This document shows positions 35,801 to 44,422 of a stretch of 64,000 bases of DNA, piece after piece; positions within the stretch are counted from its first letter, which is position 1, and every line of letters starts with the position of its first letter. Below the pieces are notes generated by a model, which saw only the letters and a program-made list of their open reading frames with translations, made no database searches and was not told the DNA's origin. Made by a program: the position numbers and the translations under genes. The DNA is from Parendozoicomonas callyspongiae (lineage in GTDB: Bacteria > Pseudomonadota > Gammaproteobacteria > Pseudomonadales > Endozoicomonadaceae). The stretch covers positions 56,908 through 120,907 of the forward strand of contig NZ_JAMFLX010000016.1 in assembly GCF_023502345.1 (NCBI RefSeq), written 5' to 3'.

Positions 35801-36750
35801 AACTGGCTACGCCAGACTGGTTAACAGAAAAGGTAAAGCAGCAGGCAGGGACAACAGAAATAAATTCCGGTATCGCCGGACGCTATTTACTCTGCGCTGG
35901 CGATAAAGAAAGCGCCTTTTGTCTGCTACTGAAAGATAAAGGCTGGTGCGAAGAGGTCTGCCAGCTTCTGGTGGAGTTACAGCAGGAGGAGGCAAGAAAG
36001 TTCATCTCGCAAGGCTTTTACCAGGAGGGGAGGGCATGGGGTCAGAAAACGGTAGCTCTTGTTGAGAGGTATTACCGTGAGGATAAGGCTTGGGCCCATC
36101 AGCTCATTGAGGGTTTGATCAACGATCCAGAACTGGTATGCCCCGAAGCCGTTCTGCTGAAATGCAGTCACAGACTGTCTGGTGCTTCCGGATTTAAAGA
36201 TATTGATCATGCCTTGAGGGAACTTGAGGGATTGTTCTCTGTGCTGGTCGATGATCTGGCAAAAGAACGGGAACATTCCATATCTTCCGGCGAACTGGGG
36301 GATGATGAAAAGCAGCAGCTTTATGATGAAGCCTTAAAGCGAATCTTTAACCTTATCAGGCAGAGGCAGAGAAATATTGGGTGTGTTTTCGTGCATCCAA
36401 AAGATAAAGATCAAAAAGATGCAAATTTGAAACTGATCAGGAAAATTGCTACTAAATCTGAGCTAAAAGAGAATGAAATGTACAAGGCAGCCATCTGCAG
36501 CCTGTTTGGTCTGGAGGGTTTTGCCCGTGATGAAAGCACGGCATTAGAACTTCTACAATCCGGGCTGCTGAAAGATTATCCACCGGTACAGCTTTTGCTG
36601 AAAATGTTAGGGGAAACGGATACCAGGTTCGATAAGTTGATCTGTAATCAAGTCCAAAGCCAATCATTTGATGAAAGGCACGCATCATTATTACTCTCTT
36701 CAACAGAGGGGCTTAGAAAGAGAAAATCGAAAACCTGCAAAGTCGATTAA
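32896..36750 (+). CDS. Orphan 1284-aa protein: disordered N-terminus, coiled coil, beta-repeat middle, helical C-terminus
   Basis: No family recognised. The start is GTG 32896 (MESASPVSSPGAARFNLPDI). Residues 1-105 are polar and disordered, with no Sec signal. Residues about 130-200 are a strong Lys/Glu coiled coil (LSTELDSLKNQLAKLNKALKKLKRG ... KKDRDKAKKDYKKDRSDF). Residues about 210-850 are rich in short alternating strands with recurring 'GxLxLxVxGxLxAxVxVGxVxIxGG' character (e.g. IGSLKLNVTGDLEAQVKVGPVEIKGG), recalling AsmA/VPS13-type beta-groove proteins but without a definite match. From about residue 900 it becomes helical, with Sel1/TPR-like pieces (AAICSLFGLEGFARDESTALELLQSG). It could be a secreted effector of a host-associated bacterium or a lipid-handling protein; both are guesses. 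It stands alone between two sugar loci. Confidence 0.75.
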   Translation: MESASPVSSPGAARFNLPDIAPESSWQPMISRQKSRYEHTPLSDFVIQTTDNLSLTTMDEVAGQEVGDDGTLEDQALPLERSLSPSFAKTTEKTSSTSPKKQGPNLRKLCVKAMVSALLGMESTHETFVFISYQRLKDLSTELDSLKNQLAKLNKALKKLKRGADGFASLTQEKEQLENTIKQLKKDRDKAKKDYKKDRSDFSRLVSAFQHMANTPDVTLNVKTAGIILKQEDGEDIEITNLHLTIKSLQLAEKEDKSGQYIEAAFCGSVSFSVRVPLYDGHALALSIKMKGVHLAVHSGAAKLLSLYSKAGNIFSLIVKGVRFALSDENLLPTQVNLSCDDLTVELKEGGEEAIARLLQKTLNTPDSLIDDLFVLCPFPLNIHIGQLKVDDLCSLGLEGSAKHLKASLAACPEGREVQSFPRTLSIRAEQGSITAATPVGTLNTTLNLVVPETVRDQELQPKQILPEDVCSSVSELVRKGTVTLVKPVFEVSRELKRVAGSSDEEWTLADNDKADINIGSLKLNVTGDLEAQVKVGPVEIKGGIEEGSASFSAKADWISPDITMHPVKLPLKSNVHVSGGMTGELTGIQTSLQQATGQWHLKGALGSANLDVKEKAPLGVTLIGSDRNHDFCVQLDNPSYMNVRGAAVEISSTPQSRLSKLNLESLYLRPVGIASVPQLLNSTEEFGVKLDTQCRELRLTEQSLRSGNQKLRLADLKSFGASLEDCDVIVGSVDDTGLELGATGTGKVYTADCVIQGDRLLAAVSKLSNSWTAWFILSGINLELTLEIPVLEHGINIRDLRLVRIHAVPGRRCNLGVCRASIECLLQSAQCFLGYRLTSAGQLAITFCGCPVKYVDLPKGLVCGAALKAPSFLAEQTGVVVKGSVPETWFDRCFDNATPGSLHEVLDCIEEMLHPVTVVNRVPLLARLPVDVFINKGDKKVLERLRNILGRESGHLLERALELTVSQKLATPDWLTEKVKQQAGTTEINSGIAGRYLLCAGDKESAFCLLLKDKGWCEEVCQLLVELQQEEARKFISQGFYQEGRAWGQKTVALVERYYREDKAWAHQLIEGLINDPELVCPEAVLLKCSHRLSGASGFKDIDHALRELEGLFSVLVDDLAKEREHSISSGELGDDEKQQLYDEALKRIFNLIRQRQRNIGCVFVHPKDKDQKDANLKLIRKIATKSELKENEMYKAAICSLFGLEGFARDESTALELLQSGLLKDYPPVQLLLKMLGETDTRFDKLICNQVQSQSFDERHASLLLSSTEGLRKRKSKTCKVD

Positions 36751-36795
36751 TTATTGGTGCAGAATATAACTACACCAATAATTAACAAGAATCTA

Positions 36796-37692
36796 TCAAT
36801 TCTTTCCAAGCCATGCAGCTCCACGAATTCCGGAAGAATCACCAAAACGGGCTTTTAATATATTGATATCAATGTCGGGAGTAATGGTATAAAGAGGAAT
36901 AACCTTAATAACATCTTCATAGATGCAATTAATATTTGACATACCTCCCCCGATAACAATTGTATCAGGATCAAGAATATTAATAATACCTGCCAGTGCT
37001 CGTGCAAGTTGATCAATATAAAGGTGATAAGTCCGGGCGGCGTATTTATCGCCCTGCTTAACCAGATCCATAATCTCAGGTGCTTTCAGCTGGGTCTGGG
37101 CAATATTGTTATATTGACGGGCAAAACCAGTGCCGGAGATAAACTGCTCAAGACAGTGAAAGCGTCCGCAGAAACAGCGTGGCGTGTCTCCATCTTTTTC
37201 CAGAGAGTGACAGGGAAGTGGATTGTGCCCCCACTCTCCGGCATTGGCATTTAAACCGGTGATGATCTTTTTATCGACAATAATTCCGCCGCCGCAGCCG
37301 GTGCCAAGAATAACCCCGAATACCACTGAACCACTGGCTCCTGCACCATCTTTAGCTTCCGAGAGGGCGAAGCAATTGGCATCGTTGGCAATCTGAACGG
37401 TTCGCTGCAGCTTCTCTGAGAGGTCTTTCTGCAGAGGTTTACCGTTAAGAAAGGTGCTGTTGGCATTTTTTACCAGACCGTTCTTGGGGTTAACCACGCC
37501 TGGAATCCCCAGACCCACTGTGCAGGCTCCATTAACAGCCTGCTCTGCTTCAGATGTCAGTTCAATAATACAGTCAATAAAGGACTGGTAATTATGGACA
37601 GTTGAGATACGTTTACTGAAGTGAGTCTCACCATGCTTATCAATGACAATGATTTCAGTTTTTGTTCCCCCAACATCAAAACCAATATGCAT
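36796..37692 (-). CDS. mak: ROK-family manno(fructo)kinase
   Basis: 298 aa. ATG 37692 (MHIGFDVGGTKTE) is 5 bp from GGAAG; the TTG five codons upstream is rejected. The ROK features are ATP site DVGGTKTE, catalytic ANDANCFALSE, zinc site GEWGHNPLP then CFCGRFHCLE, and IVIGGGMSN. The sequence follows E. coli Mak closely (KNANSTFLNGKPLQKDL; FISGTGFA; GDSSGIRGAAWL). Mak phosphorylates fructose and mannose at C6. It is divergent from a GH38 alpha-mannosidase, so mannose released by that enzyme is a natural substrate. A CRP-like site lies between the two genes. Confidence 0.88.
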   Translation of the reverse strand: MHIGFDVGGTKTEIIVIDKHGETHFSKRISTVHNYQSFIDCIIELTSEAEQAVNGACTVGLGIPGVVNPKNGLVKNANSTFLNGKPLQKDLSEKLQRTVQIANDANCFALSEAKDGAGASGSVVFGVILGTGCGGGIIVDKKIITGLNANAGEWGHNPLPCHSLEKDGDTPRCFCGRFHCLEQFISGTGFARQYNNIAQTQLKAPEIMDLVKQGDKYAARTYHLYIDQLARALAGIINILDPDTIVIGGGMSNINCIYEDVIKVIPLYTITPDIDINILKARFGDSSGIRGAAWLGKN

Positions 37693-37709
37693 GTGGCTTC
37701 CTTTCAAGG

Positions 37710-37921
37710 TTAATTAATTTGTATAGAGTCTAAGCCTTTGTAAGTTTAAAAAACTATACGCCAGTTAATATGTCTTCTGCGTGATATGGGTCACAATGAT
37801 ACAGAATTGAAAGTGTTACGAATTAAATTTGGTGAAATTTGATCACAACCGCTCTCATTCCTCGAGTCCGGCAGTTAACAAAATCTGATGTTTAATCGAA
37901 ATTAATTAATTTTGTGTAGAG
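37710..37921. repeat. Pair of near-identical direct repeats flanking the mak/mannosidase promoter region
   Basis: TTAATTAATTTGTATAGAG (37710-37728) and TTAATTAATTTTGTGTAGAG (37902-37921) are in the same orientation, one just before each divergent gene. They are candidate operator sites for an unlinked regulator, or simply AT-rich duplicates. Confidence 0.5.
37780..37795. promoter_or_regulatory. Candidate CRP (cAMP receptor protein) site
   Basis: CGTGA-TATGGG-TCACA differs from the TGTGA-N6-TCACA consensus at one base. It lies midway between divergent mak and alpha-mannosidase genes, a usual place for catabolite control of sugar genes. A second half-site (GATCACA) occurs near 37840. Confidence 0.6.
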
Positions 37922-37931
37922 ATTGGTCCGG

Positions 37932-40900
37932 ATGCCAACTGAGTTTTTTCATCAGCAACGTCTTCAGCGCCTGGTCGATGAGCTGGAGGAGTTTCGTTAT
38001 CGCGATCGTAGATCGCTGGGTTTATTTCGTTGCTACGAAGATAACGGGGAAGTTGGAAATAAACATCCTGACCTGGAAGCGGCAACAGGAACCATGGCTG
38101 TTGGTGACCGCTGGGTTGGAAGAGATAAATATCTGTGGTTAACCCAGACAATTTCCCTGCCCGGTGAGTGGCGGGAACGTAAGGTTGTTGGGTTATTTGA
38201 TTTTGGCAGAACCGGCGAGGGTACCAATTCCGGTTTTGAAGCCATGCTGTACCTGAATGGTCATCCCTGGCAGGGGGTAGACAGTAATCACAAGGAAGTT
38301 GTGTTTACACCCAAAAGAACAGGGCTGGAACTCAAGCTGGAATTTCGACTCTGGTCTGGTCTTGAAGGAGGCGGTGCACCCAAAGTGCAGCGCCATGAAT
38401 TGCTGCAGGCGGAGGTGGCCTGCCTTGAGCCCAGTTGCGATGATCTCTATTTCACTGCCAGAACTGCCCTTCATACTATTGACCATCTGCCTGAGCATTC
38501 GGTTGAGAAAAGCCGACTGCTGAATGTATTGATCCAGACCTTTAACCAGGTTGATTTTTCTGACCCTGAGAGTGAAGAGTTTTTTGATTCAGTTGCTGAA
38601 GCGGGAGGTTATCTTGAGCAGCAATTGAAAAAGATGAAGCAGAAACATCCGGTGTCTGTGACCTGTGTTGGCCATACACATATCGATATTGCCTGGCTCT
38701 GGCGACTGAGACACACCAGGGAGAAAGCGGCACGCTCCTTCGCCACAGTTAACCGCCTGATGACACTGTATAAAGATTACACTTTTTTGCAGAGTCAGCC
38801 CCAGCTTTATGAATACATCAAGAAAGATTATCCGGTCATATACCGGCGTATTCAAAAGTGGGTCAAGGAAGGACGCTGGGAAGCGGGCGGTGCCATGTGG
38901 GTTGAGGCGGACTGTAATGTCTCTTCCGGCGAATCTCTTGTACGTCAGCTGATGTATGGAATCCGCTTCTTTGAACAGGAGTTCGGTGTCAGGAATAACT
39001 ATCTCTGGCTGCCGGATGTTTTTGGTTACAGCTGGGCCCTGCCACAGATTCTGAAACAGTGTGGGCTGGAGACTTTTTTCACCACCAAGATCAGCTGGAA
39101 TGAATATAACAAACTGCCACATGACACCTTCATCTGGCGTGGAATAGACGGCAGTGAAGTAACAACTCACTTCATAACCACACCAACAGATGAAGGCCCG
39201 AATCGCAGTTATTACACCTATAACGGCCTGCTTGAGCCTCATACTGTTAATGGCATCTGGGAAAACTATGCCGACAAGGGTATCAACCAGAATCTTCTGC
39301 TGGCTTATGGTTACGGAGATGGCGGTGGTGGAGTCAACCGCCATATGCTGGAGATGCGCCGCCGTCTGGAAAAAATGCCGGGTCAGGTAGAAGTGCGCTC
39401 CGGGCGGGTTGATAACTTTGCCAATAAGCTGAATGAAACCATCCGCAGTGATCATGGCGGGTATCTGCACACCTGGGATGGTGAACTGTATCTTGAGTAC
39501 CATCGTGGGACTTATACCAGCCAGGCCTATAACAAACGGATGAACCGTTTCCTGGAGCTTAAGTACAGGGAATCCGAGTTTCTGTGTGCTCTGGCAGCTG
39601 TGCAGGATCACAGCTGGGAGAGCTATCCAGAAGACTTCCTATATGAAGGCTGGAAGATTATTTTGCGCAACCAGTTCCACGATATTATCCCCGGCTCCAG
39701 TATTCGGGAGGTTTATCAGGACTGTAGAGAGGAGTATCAGCAGGCAGATCTTCTGGCTGACCAGTGTCAGCAGGATGCCTTAGGTGCTCTGGTTTCTCCC
39801 CGAAATAACGTGTACTCCATTTTCAACAGTGCGGGCTGGAAGCGCGATAGTATCGTAAGCCTGCCTGTTTCAGACTTTCGTGGTTCTGTCTGCAATCGCA
39901 GTGGAGAGTTCCTGCCGATTCAGGCTGAGGAGGATCATCTCTTGGTTCAGGTGGAACACGCTCCGTCCCTTGGGGCTGCCCAGCTCTATCTGAAAAGCGA
40001 TATGTATTGGGAGAACTCACCATTTGATATCACTGACCGGACCATCCAGACCCCGTTCTATGTGTTGAACTGGAATGAGCAGGGGCAGGTAAACCGGCTC
40101 TATGATCTGGAGGCGGAAAGAGAAGTTCTGGCGGATGGTGAGCTGGCGAATGTGTTCCAGGTTTTTGAGGATAAACCCCGCCAGTACGATGCCTGGGAAA
40201 TGGAAGCTTCTTTTGAACAGAAGCAGGAGACGGTATCTGAACTCGTTATTGCTGAGGTTATCAGCCGTGGCGGTTTGCAGATATCTGTCCAGTTCCAGTG
40301 GCGATATCGCAATAGCGTCATTACCCAGGTAATGACACTCTACCGCAGTTCGCGCCGAATCGATTTCAAGACAGATGTCGACTGGCAGGAGCGGGAGAAA
40401 CTGGTGAAAGTCTCCTTCCCCGTTGCCATTCGGGCCAGTGATGCCACATATGATATTCAGTTTGGTAATGTGAAGCGGCCAACCCATAAGAATACCAGCT
40501 GGGATCAGGCCCGATTTGAAGTGGTTGGCCACCAGTGGGCAGACCTGTCAGAGCAGGGTTATGGTGTTGCACTGCTGAACAACAGCAAGTATGGCTACGA
40601 TATTCATAATCATGTGATGCGCCTGACGCTGCTCAAGTCGTCAAACTACCCTGATCCGCTGGCGGATTGTGGAAGCCATGAGTTCACCTACGCGCTGATG
40701 CCCCATGTGGGAAGCTGGCAGGAGGTGGGTGTCGTTCAGGAAGCCTGGGATCTGAACAACCCTCTGCAGGCCCAGGCTGGTGAGTCCTGGCTGGCAGGAA
40801 AATCACTTCTGCGTTGTGATAACACCAATATCTTTATTGAGGCGGTGAAGAAAGCAGAAGACAGTGATCACCTGATTGTCCGTCTTTATGAATATGCTGG

Positions 40901-41063
40901 CAGTCGTGGCCGGTTTACCCTTGAATCAGACCTGCGGATCGAATCCTGGCAGCCCTGCAATCTCCTTGAGCAAGAGGTTGGAGATGAGCATTACTGCCCT
41001 GAAATCTCGGATGAGATTACACCTTATCAGCTAAAGACATATCGGGTTGCCATAGCAAGATAG
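37932..41063 (+). CDS. GH38 alpha-mannosidase
   Basis: 1043 aa from ATG 37932 (a TTG three codons upstream is in frame). The N-terminal ~240 residues form the beta-sandwich/ancillary domain. The GH38 catalytic domain starts VTCVGHTHIDIAWLWRLRHTREKAARSF (His and Asp zinc ligands) and has GGAMWVEADCNVSSGESLVRQ, where the Asp is the nucleophile; LWLPDVFGYSWALPQILK and the QFHDIIPGSSI helix with a zinc-ligand His follow. The C-terminus has the usual beta domains. No signal peptide, so it is cytoplasmic and cleaves imported manno-oligosaccharides or glycan fragments. No dedicated transporter is adjacent. Divergent from mak. Confidence 0.93.
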   Translation: MPTEFFHQQRLQRLVDELEEFRYRDRRSLGLFRCYEDNGEVGNKHPDLEAATGTMAVGDRWVGRDKYLWLTQTISLPGEWRERKVVGLFDFGRTGEGTNSGFEAMLYLNGHPWQGVDSNHKEVVFTPKRTGLELKLEFRLWSGLEGGGAPKVQRHELLQAEVACLEPSCDDLYFTARTALHTIDHLPEHSVEKSRLLNVLIQTFNQVDFSDPESEEFFDSVAEAGGYLEQQLKKMKQKHPVSVTCVGHTHIDIAWLWRLRHTREKAARSFATVNRLMTLYKDYTFLQSQPQLYEYIKKDYPVIYRRIQKWVKEGRWEAGGAMWVEADCNVSSGESLVRQLMYGIRFFEQEFGVRNNYLWLPDVFGYSWALPQILKQCGLETFFTTKISWNEYNKLPHDTFIWRGIDGSEVTTHFITTPTDEGPNRSYYTYNGLLEPHTVNGIWENYADKGINQNLLLAYGYGDGGGGVNRHMLEMRRRLEKMPGQVEVRSGRVDNFANKLNETIRSDHGGYLHTWDGELYLEYHRGTYTSQAYNKRMNRFLELKYRESEFLCALAAVQDHSWESYPEDFLYEGWKIILRNQFHDIIPGSSIREVYQDCREEYQQADLLADQCQQDALGALVSPRNNVYSIFNSAGWKRDSIVSLPVSDFRGSVCNRSGEFLPIQAEEDHLLVQVEHAPSLGAAQLYLKSDMYWENSPFDITDRTIQTPFYVLNWNEQGQVNRLYDLEAEREVLADGELANVFQVFEDKPRQYDAWEMEASFEQKQETVSELVIAEVISRGGLQISVQFQWRYRNSVITQVMTLYRSSRRIDFKTDVDWQEREKLVKVSFPVAIRASDATYDIQFGNVKRPTHKNTSWDQARFEVVGHQWADLSEQGYGVALLNNSKYGYDIHNHVMRLTLLKSSNYPDPLADCGSHEFTYALMPHVGSWQEVGVVQEAWDLNNPLQAQAGESWLAGKSLLRCDNTNIFIEAVKKAEDSDHLIVRLYEYAGSRGRFTLESDLRIESWQPCNLLEQEVGDEHYCPEISDEITPYQLKTYRVAIAR

Positions 41064-41746
41064 CAAGGCTGTTTTTTTCATCAGCAACCAGTGGGTTTTT
41101 CTCTTTCGCTTAATAAAAATGCCCTGGTTTTTGATGAATATTTGCTGGTTTTTCGTAAATTTTTAGGTTTTCAGGTGAAAAAAACAAAAAAAATTTTGGG
41201 TTATTTTGAGAGAGCAGAAATCTGCAAAAAACTATCGACATATAAAAAAGATAGTTGCGGCTTTATGTTGCTAAATTTCGCCAAATAGTCATCAAATGTT
41301 TTCATAATCCTCTATTTGCTGTTTATCTGTCGTTTTTTGTCTGATGTTGTGATGGTGTTGGTTTTTCATCGTTGAAAGTGTCATTTTGGAAGCGGCAGGT
41401 GGCTGCAAACCTGCCATCCGGGTTAACTTTTTCCCTGTTTGGTGCTTTAATTGGCCCCGCAGTTTTATGCAGCTTACTGTTCCATTCGACAGACTTTTGC
41501 CGAGGTTTTAAGAAAAAACTACACCCTCGGTTTCGCGCTGAGAAGCCTTTCCGATATGCGGGAAGAGTTGTTCTCTGTTAACTTGATCCGGTTATTTCGT
41601 TTGATGATTTTGTGCAGTACTGACGACTGAACCGCTGAGTCTTTGGCGTCCGGTTCTCATCTGCCAAGCATCGCATATCCTCTAAATATCCTGCATTTTG
41701 CAGATATCTTCCGCGAAGTAATCACGTGCCAGAAAAGGAGATTCCT
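41064..41746. other. Gene-free stretch before the osmoprotectant operon
   Basis: 683 bp without a convincing gene. The first 230 bp are very AT-rich. Two open frames (about 65 and 69 codons, at 41091 and 41372) lack ribosome sites and family resemblance. A hairpin GGCAGGT (41394-41400)/ACCTGCC (41409-41415) with no T-run is present. The operon promoter must be here, but no clear hexamers were identified. Confidence 0.6.
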
Positions 41747-42403
41747 TTGGAAACACTCAGTTTTCTGACAGGCAATTTCAACCAGATATTATCACTGGCC
41801 TGGGTGCATACCCTGCTGGTCAGTGTTGCCGTTGGTCTGGCAATTCTGACAGGCGTACCTATCGGTATCGCTATCACCCAGAGTCAGCGTGCGGCAGATG
41901 CCGTGTTGTATATCGCATCGGTGATTATCACTATCCCATCAATTGCCCTGTTTGGTTTGATGATTCCTGTTCTGTCAATGATTGGCCAGGGCATAGGTTA
42001 TATGCCTGCTATCATCGCAGTTCTGCTCTACTCGCAGCTTCCGATCATTCGCAATACCTACACTGCCATCAACAATGTTGATCCTGCTTTGCGGGAAGCT
42101 GCCAGAGGTGTTGGCATGACAGCCATGCAACGTTTGAAGATGGTTGAAATTCCCCTGGCGATTCCTGTCATCATGGCCGGTGTCCGCACTGCTGTTGTAA
42201 TGAATATCGGTGTGATGGCTATCGCTGCTTATATTGGTGCCGGAGGTCTTGGCACCCTGATCCAGAGAGGTATATCCCAGTCTGATCCAAGGCAACTGAT
42301 CATCGGTGCTGTCAGTGTCAGCCTGTTGGCCATAGTGGCTGACTTTTCCCTGCTTTGGCTGCAAAAGCGCTTAACCCCGAAAGGCCTGGCGGCTGCTGTC
42401 TGA
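41747..42403 (+). CDS. Osmoprotectant ABC transporter permease (OpuBB/OsmW-like), first copy
   Basis: 218 aa from TTG 41747, which sits 6 bp after a perfect AAGGAG; the GTG at 41726 has no such site. Five to six membrane segments. The BPD_transp_1 core includes LREAARGVGMTAMQRLKMVEIPLAIPVIMAGVRTAVVMNIGVMAIAAYIGAGGLG, typical of glycine betaine/choline/carnitine permeases. It is the first gene of a permease-ATPase-permease-binding protein operon, the same set as osmVWXY/F. Confidence 0.88.
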   Translation: METLSFLTGNFNQILSLAWVHTLLVSVAVGLAILTGVPIGIAITQSQRAADAVLYIASVIITIPSIALFGLMIPVLSMIGQGIGYMPAIIAVLLYSQLPIIRNTYTAINNVDPALREAARGVGMTAMQRLKMVEIPLAIPVIMAGVRTAVVMNIGVMAIAAYIGAGGLGTLIQRGISQSDPRQLIIGAVSVSLLAIVADFSLLWLQKRLTPKGLAAAV

Positions 42404-42431
42404 CCGCTGTGATCCAAACAAGGAGTGAAGT

Positions 42432-43553
42432 ATGATTACCCTGGACAAACTGACCAAGATTTTTGATACCCCCAATGGATCAATCACGGCTGCCGACCAT
42501 ATCTCCATGGAAGTGCCAACCGGTGAGATCTGTGTTCTGCTCGGGCCTTCCGGCTGCGGCAAAACGACCACTCTCAAAATGGTGAACCGGATCATTCCTG
42601 CCACATCAGGCCGGGTTCTGATTCATGGTGAAGATACTTCGCAGATGAACACTGTCGATCTGCGACGCAATATCGGCTATGTCATCCAGCAGATCGGCCT
42701 TTTCCCGAATATGACTATCGAGGACAACATCTCGGTTGTTCCCAAACTGTTGGGCTGGAGTGCTGAAAAGTACAAGAAGCGTGCGTTAGAACTGTTGGAT
42801 CTGGTTGCCCTTGATCCAGCTATTTTCCTGAAGCGTTATCCCAGTGAACTTTCCGGTGGTCAGCAGCAGCGGGTTGGCGTGATCCGTGCCCTGGCGGCAG
42901 ACCCGAAAGTCATGCTGATGGATGAGCCGTTTGGAGCGATTGACCCGATCAACCGGGAAGTGATTCAGGACGAGTTCCTGAAAATGCAGAAAGAGCTGCA
43001 GAAAACCATTCTGTTCGTCAGTCATGATATTGATGAAGCGGTCAAGATGGGCGACAAGATTGCTATCTTCCGTGAAGGCAAGCTTGAGCAGTACGCAGCC
43101 CCTGATGACCTGCTGGCTCATCCCGCCAATGACTTTATTGCCGGTTTTGTTGGTAATGACCGGACCTTGAAACGTCTGCAGCTGGTGACGGCCGGTGAGG
43201 TTATGCAACAGAACCCTTCTATGGTCACTCTGGATCAGCCTCTTGATGAAGCCTTGCAACTGATGGAATCCCGTGATCTGGAAGCAGTGACAGTCGTTAA
43301 CCGCGAGCAGAAACCAATCGGTATGGTCAGACGCGAGATTGCGCAGGTTCATCGTGGCTCCTGCCGGGATCATCATGATGGCTTGCCCACGGTTATTTAC
43401 CAGGATGATGACCTGCGTTCCGTGGTGTCTCGTCTTTACCGGGTCGATGCCAGCTGGCTGCCGGTTGTTGATGGTGAAGGCTATCTGCAGGGAGTTATTA
43501 CCCAGCGGGGTATTACCCACCATGTTGGTGCAACCTATCGAACCCAGGCGTAA
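42432..43553 (+). CDS. Osmoprotectant ABC transporter ATPase with CBS domains (OpuBA/OsmV-like)
   Basis: 373 aa. Walker A GPSGCGKTTTLKMVNR, signature LSGGQQQRVGVIRALAADP, Walker B VMLMDEPFGAIDP, and switch FVSHDIDEAVKMGD. The C-terminal ~110 residues form paired CBS modules (MVTLDQPLDEALQLMESRDLEAVTVVN; DDDLRSVVSRLYRVDASWLPVVDGEGYLQGVITQRGI), which in OpuA sense ionic strength. An AGGAG ribosome site precedes ATG 42432. Confidence 0.93.
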   Translation: MITLDKLTKIFDTPNGSITAADHISMEVPTGEICVLLGPSGCGKTTTLKMVNRIIPATSGRVLIHGEDTSQMNTVDLRRNIGYVIQQIGLFPNMTIEDNISVVPKLLGWSAEKYKKRALELLDLVALDPAIFLKRYPSELSGGQQQRVGVIRALAADPKVMLMDEPFGAIDPINREVIQDEFLKMQKELQKTILFVSHDIDEAVKMGDKIAIFREGKLEQYAAPDDLLAHPANDFIAGFVGNDRTLKRLQLVTAGEVMQQNPSMVTLDQPLDEALQLMESRDLEAVTVVNREQKPIGMVRREIAQVHRGSCRDHHDGLPTVIYQDDDLRSVVSRLYRVDASWLPVVDGEGYLQGVITQRGITHHVGATYRTQA

Positions 43554-43571
43554 CCGGGGCGGGAGATAACA

Positions 43572-44312
43572 ATGGATAAAACCGCCTTGAATCGGTACTT
43601 CAGAAACATCTTCCTGTTTCTGATTTTCTGTTTTGGTGTCTGGGCTGAAAGAACCGGCTATATCGAAGAAATGGCTTACTACCAGGAAGATGTGATCTAC
43701 CTGGCAGGTGAGCATTTATATCTGACTCTGGTCTCAGGTGGTCTTGCGGTACTAACTGGCGTACCCCTGGGAATCTATCTGTCACGGCCAAAAATGGCGC
43801 AGAGGGCTGAAGCTTCAATGCAACTGCTGAATATCGGCGGCACTATTCCTACTCTGGCGCTGCTGGCACTGGCAATGAGTGTATTGGGGATTGGCAACAA
43901 TGCAGCCATTTTCGGTTTATGGGTGGCAACCCTGCTGCCAATCGTGCGCAACACATTTACCGGCTTACGCTCTGTTCCGGCTCATATGAAAGAAGCCGCC
44001 AGAGGGATGGGCATGACTCCGGGGCAGATGCTGCGCCAGGTTGAACTGCCCAACTCCCTGTTTGTCATTATGGCCGGTATTCGTACGGCTCTGGCCATCA
44101 ATATCGGTACAGCGCCCCTGGCGTTTTTGATAGGTGGAACCAGTCTTGGTGAACTGATCTTTACCGGCATAGCGGTAGATGACCAGGCCATGATGCTGGC
44201 GGGTGCCATCACGACGGCACTGCTAGCTGTTGTTATAGATTTTGCCCTTGGTCTTCTGACCATGGCTTTTGTCAGCAGAGGGGTTAACCCACTGCGTCAG
44301 CGAACGGCGTAA
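43572..44312 (+). CDS. Osmoprotectant ABC transporter permease, second copy
   Basis: 246 aa with five to six membrane segments and the same core as the first permease (MKEAARGMGMTPGQMLRQVELPNSLFVIMAGIRTALAINIGTAPLAFLIGGTSLGELIFTGI). Two different permeases imply a heterodimeric channel. It starts 18 bp after the ATPase gene, with GGGAGA ahead of ATG. Confidence 0.9.
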   Translation: MDKTALNRYFRNIFLFLIFCFGVWAERTGYIEEMAYYQEDVIYLAGEHLYLTLVSGGLAVLTGVPLGIYLSRPKMAQRAEASMQLLNIGGTIPTLALLALAMSVLGIGNNAAIFGLWVATLLPIVRNTFTGLRSVPAHMKEAARGMGMTPGQMLRQVELPNSLFVIMAGIRTALAINIGTAPLAFLIGGTSLGELIFTGIAVDDQAMMLAGAITTALLAVVIDFALGLLTMAFVSRGVNPLRQRTA

Positions 44313-44328
44313 ATCATCACAGCTTAAA

Positions 44329-44404
44329 CTGCTGCGGATGGATTTCGCAGCAGCCATTCTGAAGGAATATACGACCAGTTGTTCTGTGAGAAATATTTCA
44401 CAGA
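44329..44404 (+). promoter_or_regulatory. Two intercistronic hairpins before the binding-protein gene
   Basis: CTGCTGCG (44329-44336)/CGCAGCAG (44346-44353) is a perfect 8-bp stem, and TCTGTGA (44383-44389)/TCACAGA (44398-44404) is a perfect 7-bp stem. No T-run follows the first. They may mark a processing or stability boundary that lets the binding protein be made in excess. Confidence 0.55.
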
Positions 44405-44422
44405 TGGATCGGAGAATAATCA

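Noticed and set aside
38589..39611. 340-codon open frame on the minus strand
   Set aside because: Antisense to the catalytic domain of the alpha-mannosidase, no ribosome site or motif.
41372..41581. 69-codon frame before the osmoprotectant operon
   Set aside because: No ribosome site, mixed composition, no family resemblance, crosses a hairpin.
42786..43715. 309-codon open frame on the minus strand
   Set aside because: Antisense to the osmoprotectant ATPase; no recognisable motif.
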